A stretch of 64,000 bases of DNA, from NCBI RefSeq assembly GCF_002929375.1, contig NZ_PJIP01000003.1:124001-188000 (forward strand), given 5' to 3'. The notes beneath the pieces were generated by a model that saw only the letters and a program-made list of their open reading frames with translations, was not told where the DNA came from and ran no database searches. Origin of the DNA: Arthrobacter sp. DWC3. GTDB lineage: Bacteria; Actinomycetota; Actinomycetes; Actinomycetales; Micrococcaceae. Shown one piece after another: positions 9,043 through 17,643 of this stretch; position 1 is the first letter of the stretch; every line of letters begins with the position of its first letter. The position numbers and the translations under genes were made by a program.

Positions 9043-9654
9043 ATGTCGAATCCCGAAGACGGCTACAGCGCGTACTTCACCGTGGACACCTCGGAGGTGC
9101 TCCTCGTGGCCCTCTACCTGAGGGACCGTGCGGGCCTGCGCGGGGTGGGTCTGCCGTCCCTGCCGCCCGTGATCCCCGCCGTCCGGGCCGTCGACAGGTA
9201 CCGCCTCGCGCGGTCCGGGGAGGCCACGGTGCTCCGGGTCGAGTGGGAGGCGTGGTGGCACGGCCTCGTGGCGCACCGGATCAGCGCCGCCGTGCTGCCC
9301 GTGCCGCCGCTCTTCGAGGCCCTCGACGGCATGGAGTCGCTCAAGTCGCTGCTGCGCGCGCACTTCGGCGCCGCGATGGACTGGGCCGAGGAGCGGTGCG
9401 CCGAATACGCCCTGCATGCCGGCGCGCGCGGAGCCGACAGCATGGAGGACCTGTTGGCACGACTGGTGCAGGAACGCGAACTCGAACTGGGCCGCGCCGC
9501 CCACCGCTTCACCCTCCAGGTCATCGAACTGCCGCTGGGCGTCCGGCGGGCGTGGTGGGTGGAGCCCGACAAGCTGCTGATGTGCCAGGACCTGTTCGAC
9601 GACGAGCAGGCGTTCCGCAGCTACGTGGAGCCGGTCATCCGCATGCTGGCCTGA
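9043..9654 (+). CDS. Conserved hypothetical protein, 203 residues
   Basis: The start is well supported: ATG 9043 with AAGGAGG 4-9 nt upstream. The protein is soluble, acidic and Trp-containing (VEWEAWWHGLV, VRRAWWVEPDKLLMCQDLF) with no signal peptide or membrane segment. The N-terminal 60 residues look like mixed alpha/beta, the middle (about 90-150) is helical and charged, and the C-terminal YVEPVIRMLA ends it cleanly. I recognise no domain and no catalytic motif. It is a single gene between the deacetylase (divergent) and the dapD-linked membrane protein (convergent, 28 nt apart). Confidence 0.8.
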   Translation: MSNPEDGYSAYFTVDTSEVLLVALYLRDRAGLRGVGLPSLPPVIPAVRAVDRYRLARSGEATVLRVEWEAWWHGLVAHRISAAVLPVPPLFEALDGMESLKSLLRAHFGAAMDWAEERCAEYALHAGARGADSMEDLLARLVQERELELGRAAHRFTLQVIELPLGVRRAWWVEPDKLLMCQDLFDDEQAFRSYVEPVIRMLA

Positions 9655-9682
9655 GCCGTGTCCCGGTGCGCCCGGTGCGGGG

Positions 9683-10561
9683 TCAGGGTGCCCCACCCGC
9701 GACGGTGACGGTGAGCGTCCCGGGGGCCGTGGCCGTCGGCGTCCACCCGCCGTCGGACCTCATCCACTCGAGTCCCGAGTAGGTCACGGAGGTGACCGAG
9801 AGGGCGGAGGCGTGCGCCACGGCCCACTGCGCGGCGGCCCAGCCGGCCGTGCCGGTGAGCTCCACGGTGAGCCGGTTCCCCTCGACGGCCCCGCCCAGCG
9901 GACCGAAGACCTCCTCCGCGGCGGTCGCGACGGCGAGGGGGTCACCGGTGCCGGTCGGTTCGCGCAGGGTGCAGTCGAGGGCCGCGGGAGAATTGCCCGT
10001 CAGTGCCGAGGCGAACGCGCGGCTCTCGGGCTCGTGGTCCGCGTACGCGTCCGGGAAGGCGGAGCGCTGGACCGTCTGCGCGGCCTCCGTGATGGGTAGC
10101 GTCTCGTAGCCCGGTACCTGCACGAGGGCGTCGTAGAACGCGCCCGCGGCGTAGACGGGCATCATGATCTGCTCCTCGGAGCCCCAGCCCTGCGACGGGC
10201 GCTGCTGGAACAGGCCCCGGGAGTCCGGTCCGGCGTCGTCCCCGTAGTCGATGTTCTCCAGTCGCGACTCCTGGATGGCCGTCGCGATGGCGATCGTCGC
10301 GGCCCGCGCAGGGAGGCCGCGGCCCACGGCCACGCCGGAGATCAGGGCCGCGTTCGCCGCCTGGGGAGGCGTGAGCTCGAACGTGTCCGCACCCACCGTG
10401 GCGCTGCAGCGCTCGCGGACCAGGACCTCGCTGTCGTCCAGCTGCCGGACGGCGATCACGGCGCCTCCGACGACGACGGCCGTCAGCGCCGTGAGCATGG
10501 CACCCGTCCCCAGCCGGCGCCGGCGCCTGAGGACGGCGGCGGACGGACCCCGCGGAGCCAC
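9683..10561 (-). CDS. Membrane-anchored lysozyme-fold-like protein
   Basis: A 292-residue protein with a basic N-terminus and a single anchor at about 21-40, so the rest should be outside the membrane. The core carries AIATAIQESRLENIDYGD followed by DSRGLFQQRPSQGWG, which resembles the catalytic-glutamate/GLFQ region of lytic-transglycosylase-like folds; the E of QESRLENI would be the candidate acid. Two cysteines (near ERC and LDC) could form a disulfide. A C-terminal region of about 80 residues is Ala/Thr/Gly rich. It starts with GTG 3 nt after the dapD stop, so it is co-transcribed with dapD, which fits a role in peptidoglycan handling. Activity is an inference. Confidence 0.7.
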   Translation of the reverse strand: MAPRGPSAAVLRRRRRLGTGAMLTALTAVVVGGAVIAVRQLDDSEVLVRERCSATVGADTFELTPPQAANAALISGVAVGRGLPARAATIAIATAIQESRLENIDYGDDAGPDSRGLFQQRPSQGWGSEEQIMMPVYAAGAFYDALVQVPGYETLPITEAAQTVQRSAFPDAYADHEPESRAFASALTGNSPAALDCTLREPTGTGDPLAVATAAEEVFGPLGGAVEGNRLTVELTGTAGWAAAQWAVAHASALSVTSVTYSGLEWMRSDGGWTPTATAPGTLTVTVAGGAP

Positions 10562-10564
10562 GCG

Positions 10565-11536
10565 CTAGTTGGCGTGCAGGGCCGGGTTGAGGGCGATGCC
10601 CTCCCCGCTGCGGGGACGTGCCTCGACGGCGCCGGTGGCGGAGTTGCGCAGGAACAGGATGCCGGACTCCCCGGAGAGGTCCTTCGCCTTGACGAGCGTG
10701 CCGTCCTGGAGGGTCACCTTGGTGCCGGCGGTCAGGTAGAGTCCGGCCTCGACCACGCAGTCGTCCCCGAGCGAGATGCCCACGCCGGACTCCGCGCCCA
10801 GCAGGCACCGTTCGCCGATGGTGATGCGCTCCTTGCCGCCCCCGGAGAGGGTGCCCATGATCGAGGCGCCGCCGCCGACGTCGGAGCCGTCCCCGACCAC
10901 GACCCCCGCGGAGATCCGGCCCTCGACCATCGAGTGCCCGAGAGTTCCGGCATTGAAGTTCACGAAGCCCTCGTGCATGACCGTGGTGCCCTCGGCGAGG
11001 TGCGCGCCCAGGCGCACGCGGTCGGCGTCGGCGATGCGCACGCCCGCGGGCACCACGTAGTCCACCATGCGCGGGAACTTGTCCACGCCGTGCACCAGGA
11101 CGGGGCCGCGGGCGCGCAGGGCGACGCGGACCGTCTCGAAGTCCTGCACCGGTGCCGGCCCGTGGTTCGTCCACACCACGTTGGGGAGCAGGCCGAAGAT
11201 GCCGTCGAGGTTGATGGTGTTGGGCTGCACCAGCCGGTGGGAGAGCAGGTGCAGCCTCAGGTACGCGTCCTCCGTGCCCGCCGGGGCGGCAGCCGTATCG
11301 ATGGTCAGGTCGACGACGCGCTGGGTGACCTTGCGCGCGTTGTCCACCCCGGCCTCCGCGAGGGCCCGCAGCGAGTCGCGCAGGTGGGTGGACGTGCCGC
11401 CGTCCGCGCCGTACCAGGGTGCGGGGAACCAGGTGTCCAGCACCGTCCCGTCCGTGGCCACCGTGGCCAGGCCGGTACCTCCGGCCGACTGCTGCGCGGA
11501 GGAGGGCATGGACGGGCCGGGCAGGGGAGGAGTCAT
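10565..11536 (-). CDS. dapD: Tetrahydrodipicolinate N-succinyltransferase
   Basis: A 323-residue acyltransferase using succinyl-CoA to open the succinylase branch of the DAP/lysine pathway. The length and the sequence ([62 protein letters not shown]) fit the actinobacterial DapD type with a left-handed parallel beta-helix made of hexapeptide repeats. I chose ATG 11536, which lies 7 nt after a TAGACT hexamer; longer open reading upstream runs antisense through dapE and is rejected. It is divergent from dapE across only 33 nt and heads a two-gene unit with the membrane-anchored protein downstream. Confidence 0.94.
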   Translation of the reverse strand: MTPPLPGPSMPSSAQQSAGGTGLATVATDGTVLDTWFPAPWYGADGGTSTHLRDSLRALAEAGVDNARKVTQRVVDLTIDTAAAPAGTEDAYLRLHLLSHRLVQPNTINLDGIFGLLPNVVWTNHGPAPVQDFETVRVALRARGPVLVHGVDKFPRMVDYVVPAGVRIADADRVRLGAHLAEGTTVMHEGFVNFNAGTLGHSMVEGRISAGVVVGDGSDVGGGASIMGTLSGGGKERITIGERCLLGAESGVGISLGDDCVVEAGLYLTAGTKVTLQDGTLVKAKDLSGESGILFLRNSATGAVEARPRSGEGIALNPALHAN

Positions 11537-11569
11537 GGGTCCCAGTCTACCGAGGGATAGTGTTGCAGG
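11537..11569. promoter_or_regulatory. Back-to-back dapD and dapE promoters
   Basis: The whole intergenic space is 33 nt. On the plus strand TAGTGT (11558-11563) sits 6 nt before the dapE ATG; on the minus strand TAGACT (11544-11549) sits 7 nt before the dapD ATG. Both genes would be leaderless, and each -35 region would have to lie inside the other gene's first codons. Confidence 0.55.
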
Positions 11570-12661
11570 ATGATCCAGACACCCGCCGCCGGCCTCGATC
11601 TCGGCTCCGATGTGGCTCTCCTGACCGCCCGACTCATCGATCTCGAGAGCGTCTCGGGCAACGAGGCGGGCATCGCCGACGCCGTCGAGCACGCGCTGCG
11701 GCGCCTGGACCACCTCGAGGTGGTGCGCGACGGCGACTGCGTCATGGCGCGCACGCGGCTCGGCCGGGCGGAGCGCGTCATCCTCGCCGGTCACCTCGAC
11801 ACCGTGCCGCTGCCGTCGGTACCCGGGTCCCGGGGGACGGTGCCGTCCTCCTGGGACGGCGAGGTCGTGTACGGCAGGGGAGCCACGGACATGAAGGGCG
11901 GTGTGGCGGTGCAGCTGGCGCTCGCGGCAGAGCTCACCGAGCCCAGCCGGGACATCACGTTCATCTTCTACGACCACGAGGAGGTCGAGGCGTCGCTCAG
12001 CGGCCTCGGGCGGGTGGCCGCCTCCTATCCGGAGTGGCTCGTCGCGGACTTCGCCGTGCTGCTCGAGCCCACCGACGGCACCGTGGAGGGCGGGTGCAAC
12101 GGCACCGCGCGCTTCGAGGTCAGCGTGGCGGGCAGGGCGGCCCATTCGGCGCGGGCGTGGCGGGGGATCAACGCCATCCACGGGGCGGCGGACATCCTGG
12201 TCCGGCTGCGCGACCACGAACCGGCCACCGTCCACGTGGACGGCCTGGACTACCGCGAGAGCCTTAACGCGGTGAAGATCTCCGGCGGCACGGCGGGCAA
12301 CGTCATCCCGGACAGCACCGTCATCGAGGTGAACTACCGCTTCGCACCCGACAAGAGCCCCGAGCAGGCCGAGGACTACGTGCGGGCGCTGCTCGAGGGG
12401 TTCACGGTGGAGCGGACCGACGCCGCCGCCGGGGCTCGGCCCGGGTTGCAGCACCCCGCGGCTGCCGCCTTCGTCGCCGCGGTGGGCGCCGACCCCAAGC
12501 CCAAGTACGGCTGGACCGACGTCGCACGGTTCAGCGCCCTCGGCGTGCCCGCCGTCAACTTCGGCCCCGGCGACGCCCTCCTGGCGCACACCGACGACGA
12601 GCACGTGCACGCCGACGCCGTCCGCGCCTGCCTCGCGGCCATGGTGGCCTGGCTGTCCTGA
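11570..12661 (+). CDS. dapE: Succinyl-diaminopimelate desuccinylase
   Basis: A 363-residue M20-family zinc amidohydrolase that removes succinate from N-succinyl-LL-DAP to give LL-DAP. Metal and catalytic residues are visible: H75 and D77 (AGHLDTVP), D107 ([10 protein letters not shown]), the catalytic pair E137/E138 (YDHEEVE), then the [14 protein letters not shown] loop and the C-terminal metal histidine in [10 protein letters not shown]. The dimerisation (lid) domain occupies about 175-290. Start ATG 11570 has no good Shine-Dalgarno but a TAGTGT 6 nt upstream. It is closed by a strong hairpin. Confidence 0.95.
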   Translation: MIQTPAAGLDLGSDVALLTARLIDLESVSGNEAGIADAVEHALRRLDHLEVVRDGDCVMARTRLGRAERVILAGHLDTVPLPSVPGSRGTVPSSWDGEVVYGRGATDMKGGVAVQLALAAELTEPSRDITFIFYDHEEVEASLSGLGRVAASYPEWLVADFAVLLEPTDGTVEGGCNGTARFEVSVAGRAAHSARAWRGINAIHGAADILVRLRDHEPATVHVDGLDYRESLNAVKISGGTAGNVIPDSTVIEVNYRFAPDKSPEQAEDYVRALLEGFTVERTDAAAGARPGLQHPAAAAFVAAVGADPKPKYGWTDVARFSALGVPAVNFGPGDALLAHTDDEHVHADAVRACLAAMVAWLS

Positions 12662-12701
12662 CCCGTCCGCCTGTCTCGTCCGCCTCATCCGGGGACGGAC
12701 C

Positions 12702-12741
12702 GACGACGAAGGGCCCGGCAGCTGCCGGGCCCTTCGTCGTC
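12702..12741. terminator. Terminator hairpin after dapE
   Basis: A perfect 40-bp palindrome (20-bp arms meeting at 12721/12722) 40 nt after the dapE stop and 36 nt before the gluD stop, so it can serve both convergent units. Confidence 0.85.
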
Positions 12742-12777
12742 CCTGCCTCCTGATCGCCCTGGATCACTCCCGGGGGA

Positions 12778-13647
12778 TCAGGTGGACGCGGCATCCATCG
12801 CGAGGGCTTCCTTCGCCGCGGGCCGGCGGCCCTTCGTCCGGAAGCTCAGGAGCACGGACAGCCGGGTGGCCAGCGTCGAGAGGGCGAAGTTGATGGCGAT
12901 GAAGATTGCCGCGGCGACGATGAGCGACGGGATCACGTTGCCCTCGCCCACGCCGAGCCGCCGCGTGTACTGCAGCAGTTCGGGGTAGGTGATGATGAAG
13001 CCCAGCGCCGAGTCCTTGAGGATCACCACGAACTGGCTGATCAGTGCCGGCAGCATGGCGATGAGCGCCTGGGGCACCTCGATGGACCGCAGCGACTGGT
13101 TCCGCGTGAGCCCGATCGCCATGCCGGCCTCGCGCTGCCCCTTCGGCAGCCCGTAGACGCCCGAGCGCACGAGTTCCGCGATCACGGAGCCGTTGTAGAG
13201 CGTGAGGGCGACCACGACGGCGATGAGCGGGGCGTCCTGCGGCTTCACGGCGCCGGAGCTGCCGAGCGCCAGCCAGAAGAAGATCATCATGAGGAGCACC
13301 GGCACGGCACGCAGGAACTCGACCACCACGCCGGCGACCCAGCGGATCGGCGCCACGTGGGAGAGCCTGCCGACCCCGAAAAGCAGCCCGAAGACCACCG
13401 AGGTGACGATCGCGATCCCGGCCGCCTTCAGGGTGTTGCCGAGGCCGGGCAGGATGAAGAACTCCCAGGTCCTCGACTCGAGGAAGGGCGTCCACATGCT
13501 CGCCGCCAGCTGCCCCTTGTCGGCCAGCGCGGAGACGACCCACGCGAGGATGCCGAGGACGATCAGCACGCCCACGATGTTGCCGATGAGGATGTTCCGG
13601 CGCGCGCGGGGTCCCGGCGCGTCGAACAGGACCTGCTGCGCGCTCAT
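12778..13647 (-). CDS. gluD: Glutamate-type ABC transporter permease, second subunit
   Basis: A 289-residue permease of the polar amino acid HAAT family. After a cytoplasmic N-terminus it has a first membrane segment (NIVGVLIVLGILAWVVSAL) and about five segments in the permease domain (about 70-260), with the EAA-type loop EAGMAIGLTRNQSLRSIEVPQALIAMLP that docks on the ATPase. It is the last gene of the unit; its ATG overlaps the gluC stop (ATGA). It carries a C-terminal basic tail. Name by likeness and order to the corynebacterial gluABCD system; the substrate is probably glutamate. Confidence 0.9.
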   Translation of the reverse strand: MSAQQVLFDAPGPRARRNILIGNIVGVLIVLGILAWVVSALADKGQLAASMWTPFLESRTWEFFILPGLGNTLKAAGIAIVTSVVFGLLFGVGRLSHVAPIRWVAGVVVEFLRAVPVLLMMIFFWLALGSSGAVKPQDAPLIAVVVALTLYNGSVIAELVRSGVYGLPKGQREAGMAIGLTRNQSLRSIEVPQALIAMLPALISQFVVILKDSALGFIITYPELLQYTRRLGVGEGNVIPSLIVAAAIFIAINFALSTLATRLSVLLSFRTKGRRPAAKEALAMDAAST

Positions 13648-14321
13648 CGTGCCACCGCCAGTTTCCGTGAGGCCCACGTGGTCAGCAGACCGATCGGGAT
13701 CACGAGGATCACGAAGCCGAGGGCGAAGGTGAGGAAGATCGGGATCACGAGGTCCGAGCGGAACTCGATCATGGTCTTCATGAGGCCCGAGGCCTCCGTG
13801 GCCACGGAGCCGGCGGCCGCCACGGTCGAGTTCTTGATGAGCGCGATCAGCACGTTGCCGAGCGGGGCGATGGCGCCCCGGAAGGCCTGCGGCAGGATGA
13901 TGAGCCGCGCTGCGGGGAGGAAGCTGAGACCGATGGCCCGCGCGGCCTCCGCCTGTCCGAGGGGGACCGTGTTGACGCCGCTGCGGATGGCCTCGCACGC
14001 GAAGGCCGCGTGGTACAGCGCGAGGCCCACGATCGCGATTCTGAACAGGCTGACGTCGAGCTCATCCGCGAGGCTGATCTGCATGACGGAGAACAGGCCG
14101 AGGAACCCGAAGGCCAGGATGATCGTCAGCGGCGTGTTCCGGAAGATGTTGACGTACGCGGCACCGAACCACTGCAGGCTCGGGATGGGAGAGATGCGGA
14201 ACAGGGCCAGCACCGTGCCGATCGCCAGGGCCCAGATGGCGGCCCAGAAGGACAGCTGGATGTTGACCCAGAATGCCGCGGGCACGTCGTAGGTCTCGAA
14301 CAGCGACAGGTAGTTCTCCAC
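13644..14321 (-). CDS. gluC: Glutamate-type ABC transporter permease, first subunit
   Basis: A 225-residue HAAT-family permease with five or six membrane segments. Signatures are NTPLTIILAFGFLGLFSVM and the ATPase-docking loop GQAEAARAIGLSFLPAARLIILPQAFRG. GTG 14321 is preceded by AGAGGTGA, a good ribosome binding site. It pairs with GluD to form the membrane channel, and the two are translationally coupled by ATGA. A long hairpin lies between it and gluB, which would lower its transcript level relative to the binding protein. Confidence 0.9.
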   Translation of the reverse strand: MENYLSLFETYDVPAAFWVNIQLSFWAAIWALAIGTVLALFRISPIPSLQWFGAAYVNIFRNTPLTIILAFGFLGLFSVMQISLADELDVSLFRIAIVGLALYHAAFACEAIRSGVNTVPLGQAEAARAIGLSFLPAARLIILPQAFRGAIAPLGNVLIALIKNSTVAAAGSVATEASGLMKTMIEFRSDLVIPIFLTFALGFVILVIPIGLLTTWASRKLAVAR

Positions 14322-14351
14322 GGTTCACCTCTTTCAGGGTGGGGAACATGG

Positions 14352-14399
14352 CACTCCCCCTGCGGGGCGTTCCGAGCGGATCGCCCCGCAGGGGGAGTG
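14352..14399 (-). terminator. Hairpin between gluB and gluC (attenuator or mRNA stabiliser)
   Basis: Perfect 18-bp arms (14352-14369 and 14382-14399) with a 12-nt loop, placed 10 nt after the gluB stop inside the operon. Such hairpins after binding-protein genes allow the binding protein to be made in excess over the permeases, by partial termination or by protecting the upstream mRNA. Confidence 0.75.
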
Positions 14400-14408
14400 G
14401 GGGCGATG

Positions 14409-15260
14409 CTAGGCGCAGGGCGCGGGCGTGGGCGGGTTCAGGTCCTCGTTGTAGGCGTAGTCCGCGCCCTCGGTGTTGCTGGTGAGGGCCTCTTCCCACG
14501 CGCCGTCCTCGATCATCTTGGTGATGGCGGCGTTGACCTCCTCGCAGCGCTCGGTGCTGCCCTTGGGCAGGCCGACGCCGTAGTTCTCCTCGGAGAAGGT
14601 GTTGCCGACCACCTTGAACTTGCCGGCGTTGGCTTCCTGCGACGCGAGGCCGGCGAGGATGATGTCGTCGGTGGTGACGGCGTCGATCTGTCCGCCGCCC
14701 ATCGCCGTGACGCACTCGGCGTAGCCCGGCTGCTCGACGAGCTGGACACCGGGGTACTGGTCCTTGATCTTCTGCGCGGACGTGGAACCCGTGACCGAGC
14801 AGAGGTTCTTGCCCTCGAGGTCCTCGGGGCCCGTGATGTCGCTGTCCGTGGGGACGAGGAGGTCCTGGCCGGCCACGAAGTAGGGGCCCGCGAAGTCGAC
14901 GGTCTCCTTGCGCGTGTCCGTGATGGAGTAGGTCGCGAAGATCATGTCCACCTGCTCGTTGGCCAGGAGGTTCTCCCGGTTGGCCGACGGCGCCTCGACG
15001 AATTCGATGTTCTCCTCGCTGACGCCGAGCTCGTTCGCCACGTACTTCGCGACGTCGACGTCGAAGCCGGAGTAGGAGCCGCCCTCGTCGTAGCCGAGGC
15101 CGGGCTGGTCGAACTTGATGCCGATGCGGAGGGTCTCGCCGCCGCCCTCCGCACTGCTGCCGCTGCCGCTCTCGGCGCTGTCGCCGCCGCCGCCGCAGGC
15201 GGACAGTGTCAGTGCGGCCACCGCAGCCACCGCGGCTGCTGCGTATCGGGTCTTCTGCAT
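14409..15260 (-). CDS. gluB: Glutamate-type ABC transporter substrate-binding lipoprotein
   Basis: A 283-residue lipoprotein: basic start, hydrophobic stretch AAAAVAAVAALT, lipobox LSAC with the lipidated cysteine at about residue 22, then a Gly/Ser-rich spacer. The rest is a type II periplasmic-type binding fold (LRIGIKFDQPGLGY, GFDVDVAKYVANELG, DMIFATYSITDTRKETVDFAGPYF), the family binding polar amino acids. Start ATG 15260 has AAGGAGAACCC upstream. It lies between the ATPase gene (61 nt) and the permeases, with a hairpin behind it. Confidence 0.92.
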   Translation of the reverse strand: MQKTRYAAAAVAAVAALTLSACGGGGDSAESGSGSSAEGGGETLRIGIKFDQPGLGYDEGGSYSGFDVDVAKYVANELGVSEENIEFVEAPSANRENLLANEQVDMIFATYSITDTRKETVDFAGPYFVAGQDLLVPTDSDITGPEDLEGKNLCSVTGSTSAQKIKDQYPGVQLVEQPGYAECVTAMGGGQIDAVTTDDIILAGLASQEANAGKFKVVGNTFSEENYGVGLPKGSTERCEEVNAAITKMIEDGAWEEALTSNTEGADYAYNEDLNPPTPAPCA

Positions 15261-15321
15261 GGGTTCTCCTTGGTTCGCGGCCTCGTGAGGCCTCGTGGAT
15301 CGGGTGGGTTGATGGACCGGG

Positions 15322-16098
15322 TCAGTGCGAGAGGATCTTGCCGAGGAAGTCCCGGGCGCGCTCGCTCTGCGGGTTGGTGAAGAACTCCTCGGGCGTGGCC
15401 TGCTCCACGATCTGGCCGTCGGCCATGAAGATGACGCGGTCGGCGGCCCGGCGGGCGAAGCCCATCTCGTGGGTCACCACGATCATGGTCATGCCCTCCT
15501 TGGCGAGCGACACCATCGCGTCGAGGACCTCGTTGATCATCTCGGGGTCCAGCGCGGAGGTCGGCTCGTCGAACAGCATGACCTTCGGCTGCATCGCGAG
15601 CGCCCGGGCGATCGCCACGCGCTGCTGCTGACCACCGGACAGCTGGGCCGGGAGCTTCTGCGCCTGGTTGTCGACGCCGACCCGCTTCAGCAGGGACATC
15701 GCCAGCTCCTTGGCCTCGCTGCCCTTCATGCCCTTGACCTTGACGGGGCCGAGCGTCACGTTCTCGAGGATGGACTTGTGCGCGAAGAGGTTGAAGGACT
15801 GGAAGACCATGCCCACGTCGGCGCGCAGCTTCGCGAGGGCCTTGCCCTCGGCGGGCAGCACCTTGCCGTCGATGGTGATCTCGCCGTCGTCGATGGTCTC
15901 GAGGCGGTTGATCGCGCGGCACAGGGTCGACTTGCCCGACCCGGACGGCCCGATCACGACGACCACCTCGCCGCGCGCGACCTCGAGGTCGATGTCGCGG
16001 AGGACGTGCAGGTCCCCGAAGTGCTTGTTCACGCGCTTGAGGGAGACGAGAGGGCTTCCGGTGGACGCGGACGGTGCCCGGCGCTGTTCACTTGTCAT
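15322..16098 (-). CDS. gluA: Glutamate-type ABC transporter ATP-binding protein
   Basis: A 258-residue ABC ATPase of the polar amino acid class. Walker [10 protein letters not shown]-loop [10 protein letters not shown], signature LSGGQQQR, Walker [13 protein letters not shown] and the switch histidine VVTHEMG are all intact, so it should be active. It drives GluC/GluD. First gene of the gluABCD unit. ATG 16098 has no Shine-Dalgarno; a TAGATT hexamer ends 6 nt upstream and TTGCCG lies 16 nt further, suggesting a leaderless mRNA. Confidence 0.94.
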   Translation of the reverse strand: MTSEQRRAPSASTGSPLVSLKRVNKHFGDLHVLRDIDLEVARGEVVVVIGPSGSGKSTLCRAINRLETIDDGEITIDGKVLPAEGKALAKLRADVGMVFQSFNLFAHKSILENVTLGPVKVKGMKGSEAKELAMSLLKRVGVDNQAQKLPAQLSGGQQQRVAIARALAMQPKVMLFDEPTSALDPEMINEVLDAMVSLAKEGMTMIVVTHEMGFARRAADRVIFMADGQIVEQATPEEFFTNPQSERARDFLGKILSH

Positions 16099-16213
16099 GG
16101 GAGAAATCTAGCGAACTATTCCTTTGCGGCAATACACCCCGGCACAAAGGGGCCGATCGTGATTCAAGAGCAATCAAAGCCCGCGCGCCACCTGCGTTGG
16201 TTAGCCTAGGGAA
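16099..16213. promoter_or_regulatory. Divergent promoter region gluA / LOG-family gene
   Basis: Minus strand: TTGCCG (16127-16132), 16-nt spacer, TAGATT (16105-16110), then 6 nt to the gluA ATG. Plus strand: TAGCCT (16202-16207), then 6 nt to the ATG at 16214; no clear -35. The middle is AT-richer than its surroundings. Confidence 0.5.
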
Positions 16214-17095
16214 ATGTCTCCTTCCCAGCACCCCTCCGCCGGCGACGACGCACGGCTCCTCGCGCTGCACGACGACGGCGGCCGGGCCGCATCCGGTGTG
16301 CCCGCCGCGCCCGGGTCCAACGGCTCGTCCCGACCCCGGAGCGAGCCGTCGGCCGGAGGGCCGGCGACCCGGCGGAAAGGGTCCGTGGAGCTGCGCCGCA
16401 GCCAGGCGACGGTACCGCAGGCGGACAAGATGCTGCTGGACGCCGACGACTCCGGAGGATTCACCCGCACCGACCCGTGGCGCGTCCTGCGGATCCAGAG
16501 CGAGTTCGTGGAGGGGTTCGGCACGCTCGCGGATCTCGGGCCGGCCATCAGCGTCTTCGGGTCGGCGCGCACGCCACGGGACTCGTCCTTCTACGCCATC
16601 GGCGAGGAGGTGGGACGACTCCTCGCCGAGTCGGGCTTCGCCGTCATCACCGGCGGGGGCCCGGGCGCCATGGAGGCGGCCAACAAGGGTGCCTGCGAGG
16701 CGGGCGGGACGTCCGTGGGCCTCGGGATCGAGCTGCCCTTCGAGCAGGGCATGAACGAGTGGGTGGACCTCGGCATCAACTTCCGCTATTTCTTCGCCCG
16801 CAAGACCATGTTCGTGAAGTACGCGAGCGGCTTCGTGGTGCTGCCGGGCGGATTCGGGACCCTCGACGAACTGTTCGAGGCGATGACCCTGGTGCAGACG
16901 GGCAAGGTCACCTCCTTCCCGATCGTGCTGGTCGGCGTGGCGTACTGGCAGCCGCTGCTCGACTGGATCCGCGGCACGCTGCTGGCCGAAGGGACCATCT
17001 CCGAGAAGGACCTCTCGCTGCTGCAGCTCGTCGAGACGGCCGAGGAGGCCGTGCGGATCGTCGCCGCCTCCGCCGGCCACGACCACCCCGCCTGA
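16214..17095 (+). CDS. LOG family protein (TIGR00730 Rossmann-fold nucleotide hydrolase)
   Basis: A 293-residue protein. The first 90 residues are Ser/Pro/Arg-rich and probably disordered; the Rossmann domain spans about 108-280. It has ISVFGSAR, the GGGPGAMEAANKGA motif and PGGFGTLDELFE, the paired signatures of lysine-decarboxylase-like LOG proteins that release free cytokinin base from the nucleoside 5'-monophosphate, although many bacterial members act as general nucleotide 5'-monophosphate nucleosidases. Start ATG 16214 sits 6 nt after TAGCCT. The long N-terminal extension is unusual for plant LOGs but seen in actinobacterial ones. Confidence 0.88.
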   Translation: MSPSQHPSAGDDARLLALHDDGGRAASGVPAAPGSNGSSRPRSEPSAGGPATRRKGSVELRRSQATVPQADKMLLDADDSGGFTRTDPWRVLRIQSEFVEGFGTLADLGPAISVFGSARTPRDSSFYAIGEEVGRLLAESGFAVITGGGPGAMEAANKGACEAGGTSVGLGIELPFEQGMNEWVDLGINFRYFFARKTMFVKYASGFVVLPGGFGTLDELFEAMTLVQTGKVTSFPIVLVGVAYWQPLLDWIRGTLLAEGTISEKDLSLLQLVETAEEAVRIVAASAGHDHPA

Positions 17096-17118
17096 GCCGG
17101 GGACGCCCCGGGACGGGA

Positions 17119-17149
17119 TCCCGGGCCGGGTCCCGGGCCGGGTCCCGGG
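17119..17149. repeat. 12-bp GC tandem repeat
   Basis: Two full copies of a 12-bp unit (17119-17130, 17131-17142) plus 7 bases of a third, between the LOG-family gene and the DivIVA-type gene. Each unit contains CCCGGG so the RNA can form small hairpins; it may act as a weak terminator. Confidence 0.6.
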
Positions 17150-17190
17150 TCACGGCCCGACGGCCGGGGCGGTTCTGGCACCATTGCGGT

Positions 17191-17643
17191 GTGACTATCT
17201 TCCTGGTGATCCTCGCCATCCTGCTGGTCGGGGGGACCGCCGTCCTCGCCTCGGGCCGGCCGCTGCCCGCGCCTCTCCGGCGGCTCGCGATGAGCACCCG
17301 GGCGGGGTCCGCCGGCGGCGCCGGACCGGCCGCGTCCGCGGGACCGGGCGACGCCTCGACCGGCCGGCACGGGCTGGGCCTCGTGGAGCCCGTGGCCTCC
17401 CTCCCGCCGGTGCTGCTGCCGGAGCGGCCCACGGCGCCGGACGTCGACGCGATCCGCTTCGGCCTGGGGCTCCGCGGCTACCGCATGGACCAGGTGGACG
17501 AGGTCCTCGACCGGCTGGCCGCGGCGCTCGGCGAGCGGGACGCCGTCATCGCGGGGCTGCGCTCGCAGCTCGCCGGGCGTGGGACCGGACCGGCGACAGG
17601 TCCGGGGACCGGACAGCACGCCGGGCAGGACCCGGCATGGTGA
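17191..17643 (+). CDS. DivIVA-domain membrane protein
   Basis: A 150-residue protein with an N-terminal membrane helix (TIFLVILAILLVGGTAVLA), an Ala/Gly/Pro linker and a DivIVA-type motif at about 92-125: VDAIRFGLGLRGYRMDQVDEVLDRLAAAL, followed by a short coiled coil. The motif (LRGYRMDQVDEVLD) is shared by many actinobacterial envelope proteins linked to septal or polar growth. The start is GTG 17191. Its stop overlaps the start of the DNA glycosylase gene by 7 nt, so the two are coupled. The C-terminus is a low-complexity Gly/Thr tail. Confidence 0.75.
   Translation: MTIFLVILAILLVGGTAVLASGRPLPAPLRRLAMSTRAGSAGGAGPAASAGPGDASTGRHGLGLVEPVASLPPVLLPERPTAPDVDAIRFGLGLRGYRMDQVDEVLDRLAAALGERDAVIAGLRSQLAGRGTGPATGPGTGQHAGQDPAW

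Noticed and set aside
11537-12688. N-terminal extension of dapD antisense to dapE
   Set aside because: Would add 384 residues to a 323-residue family; dapE motifs on the plus strand are complete.
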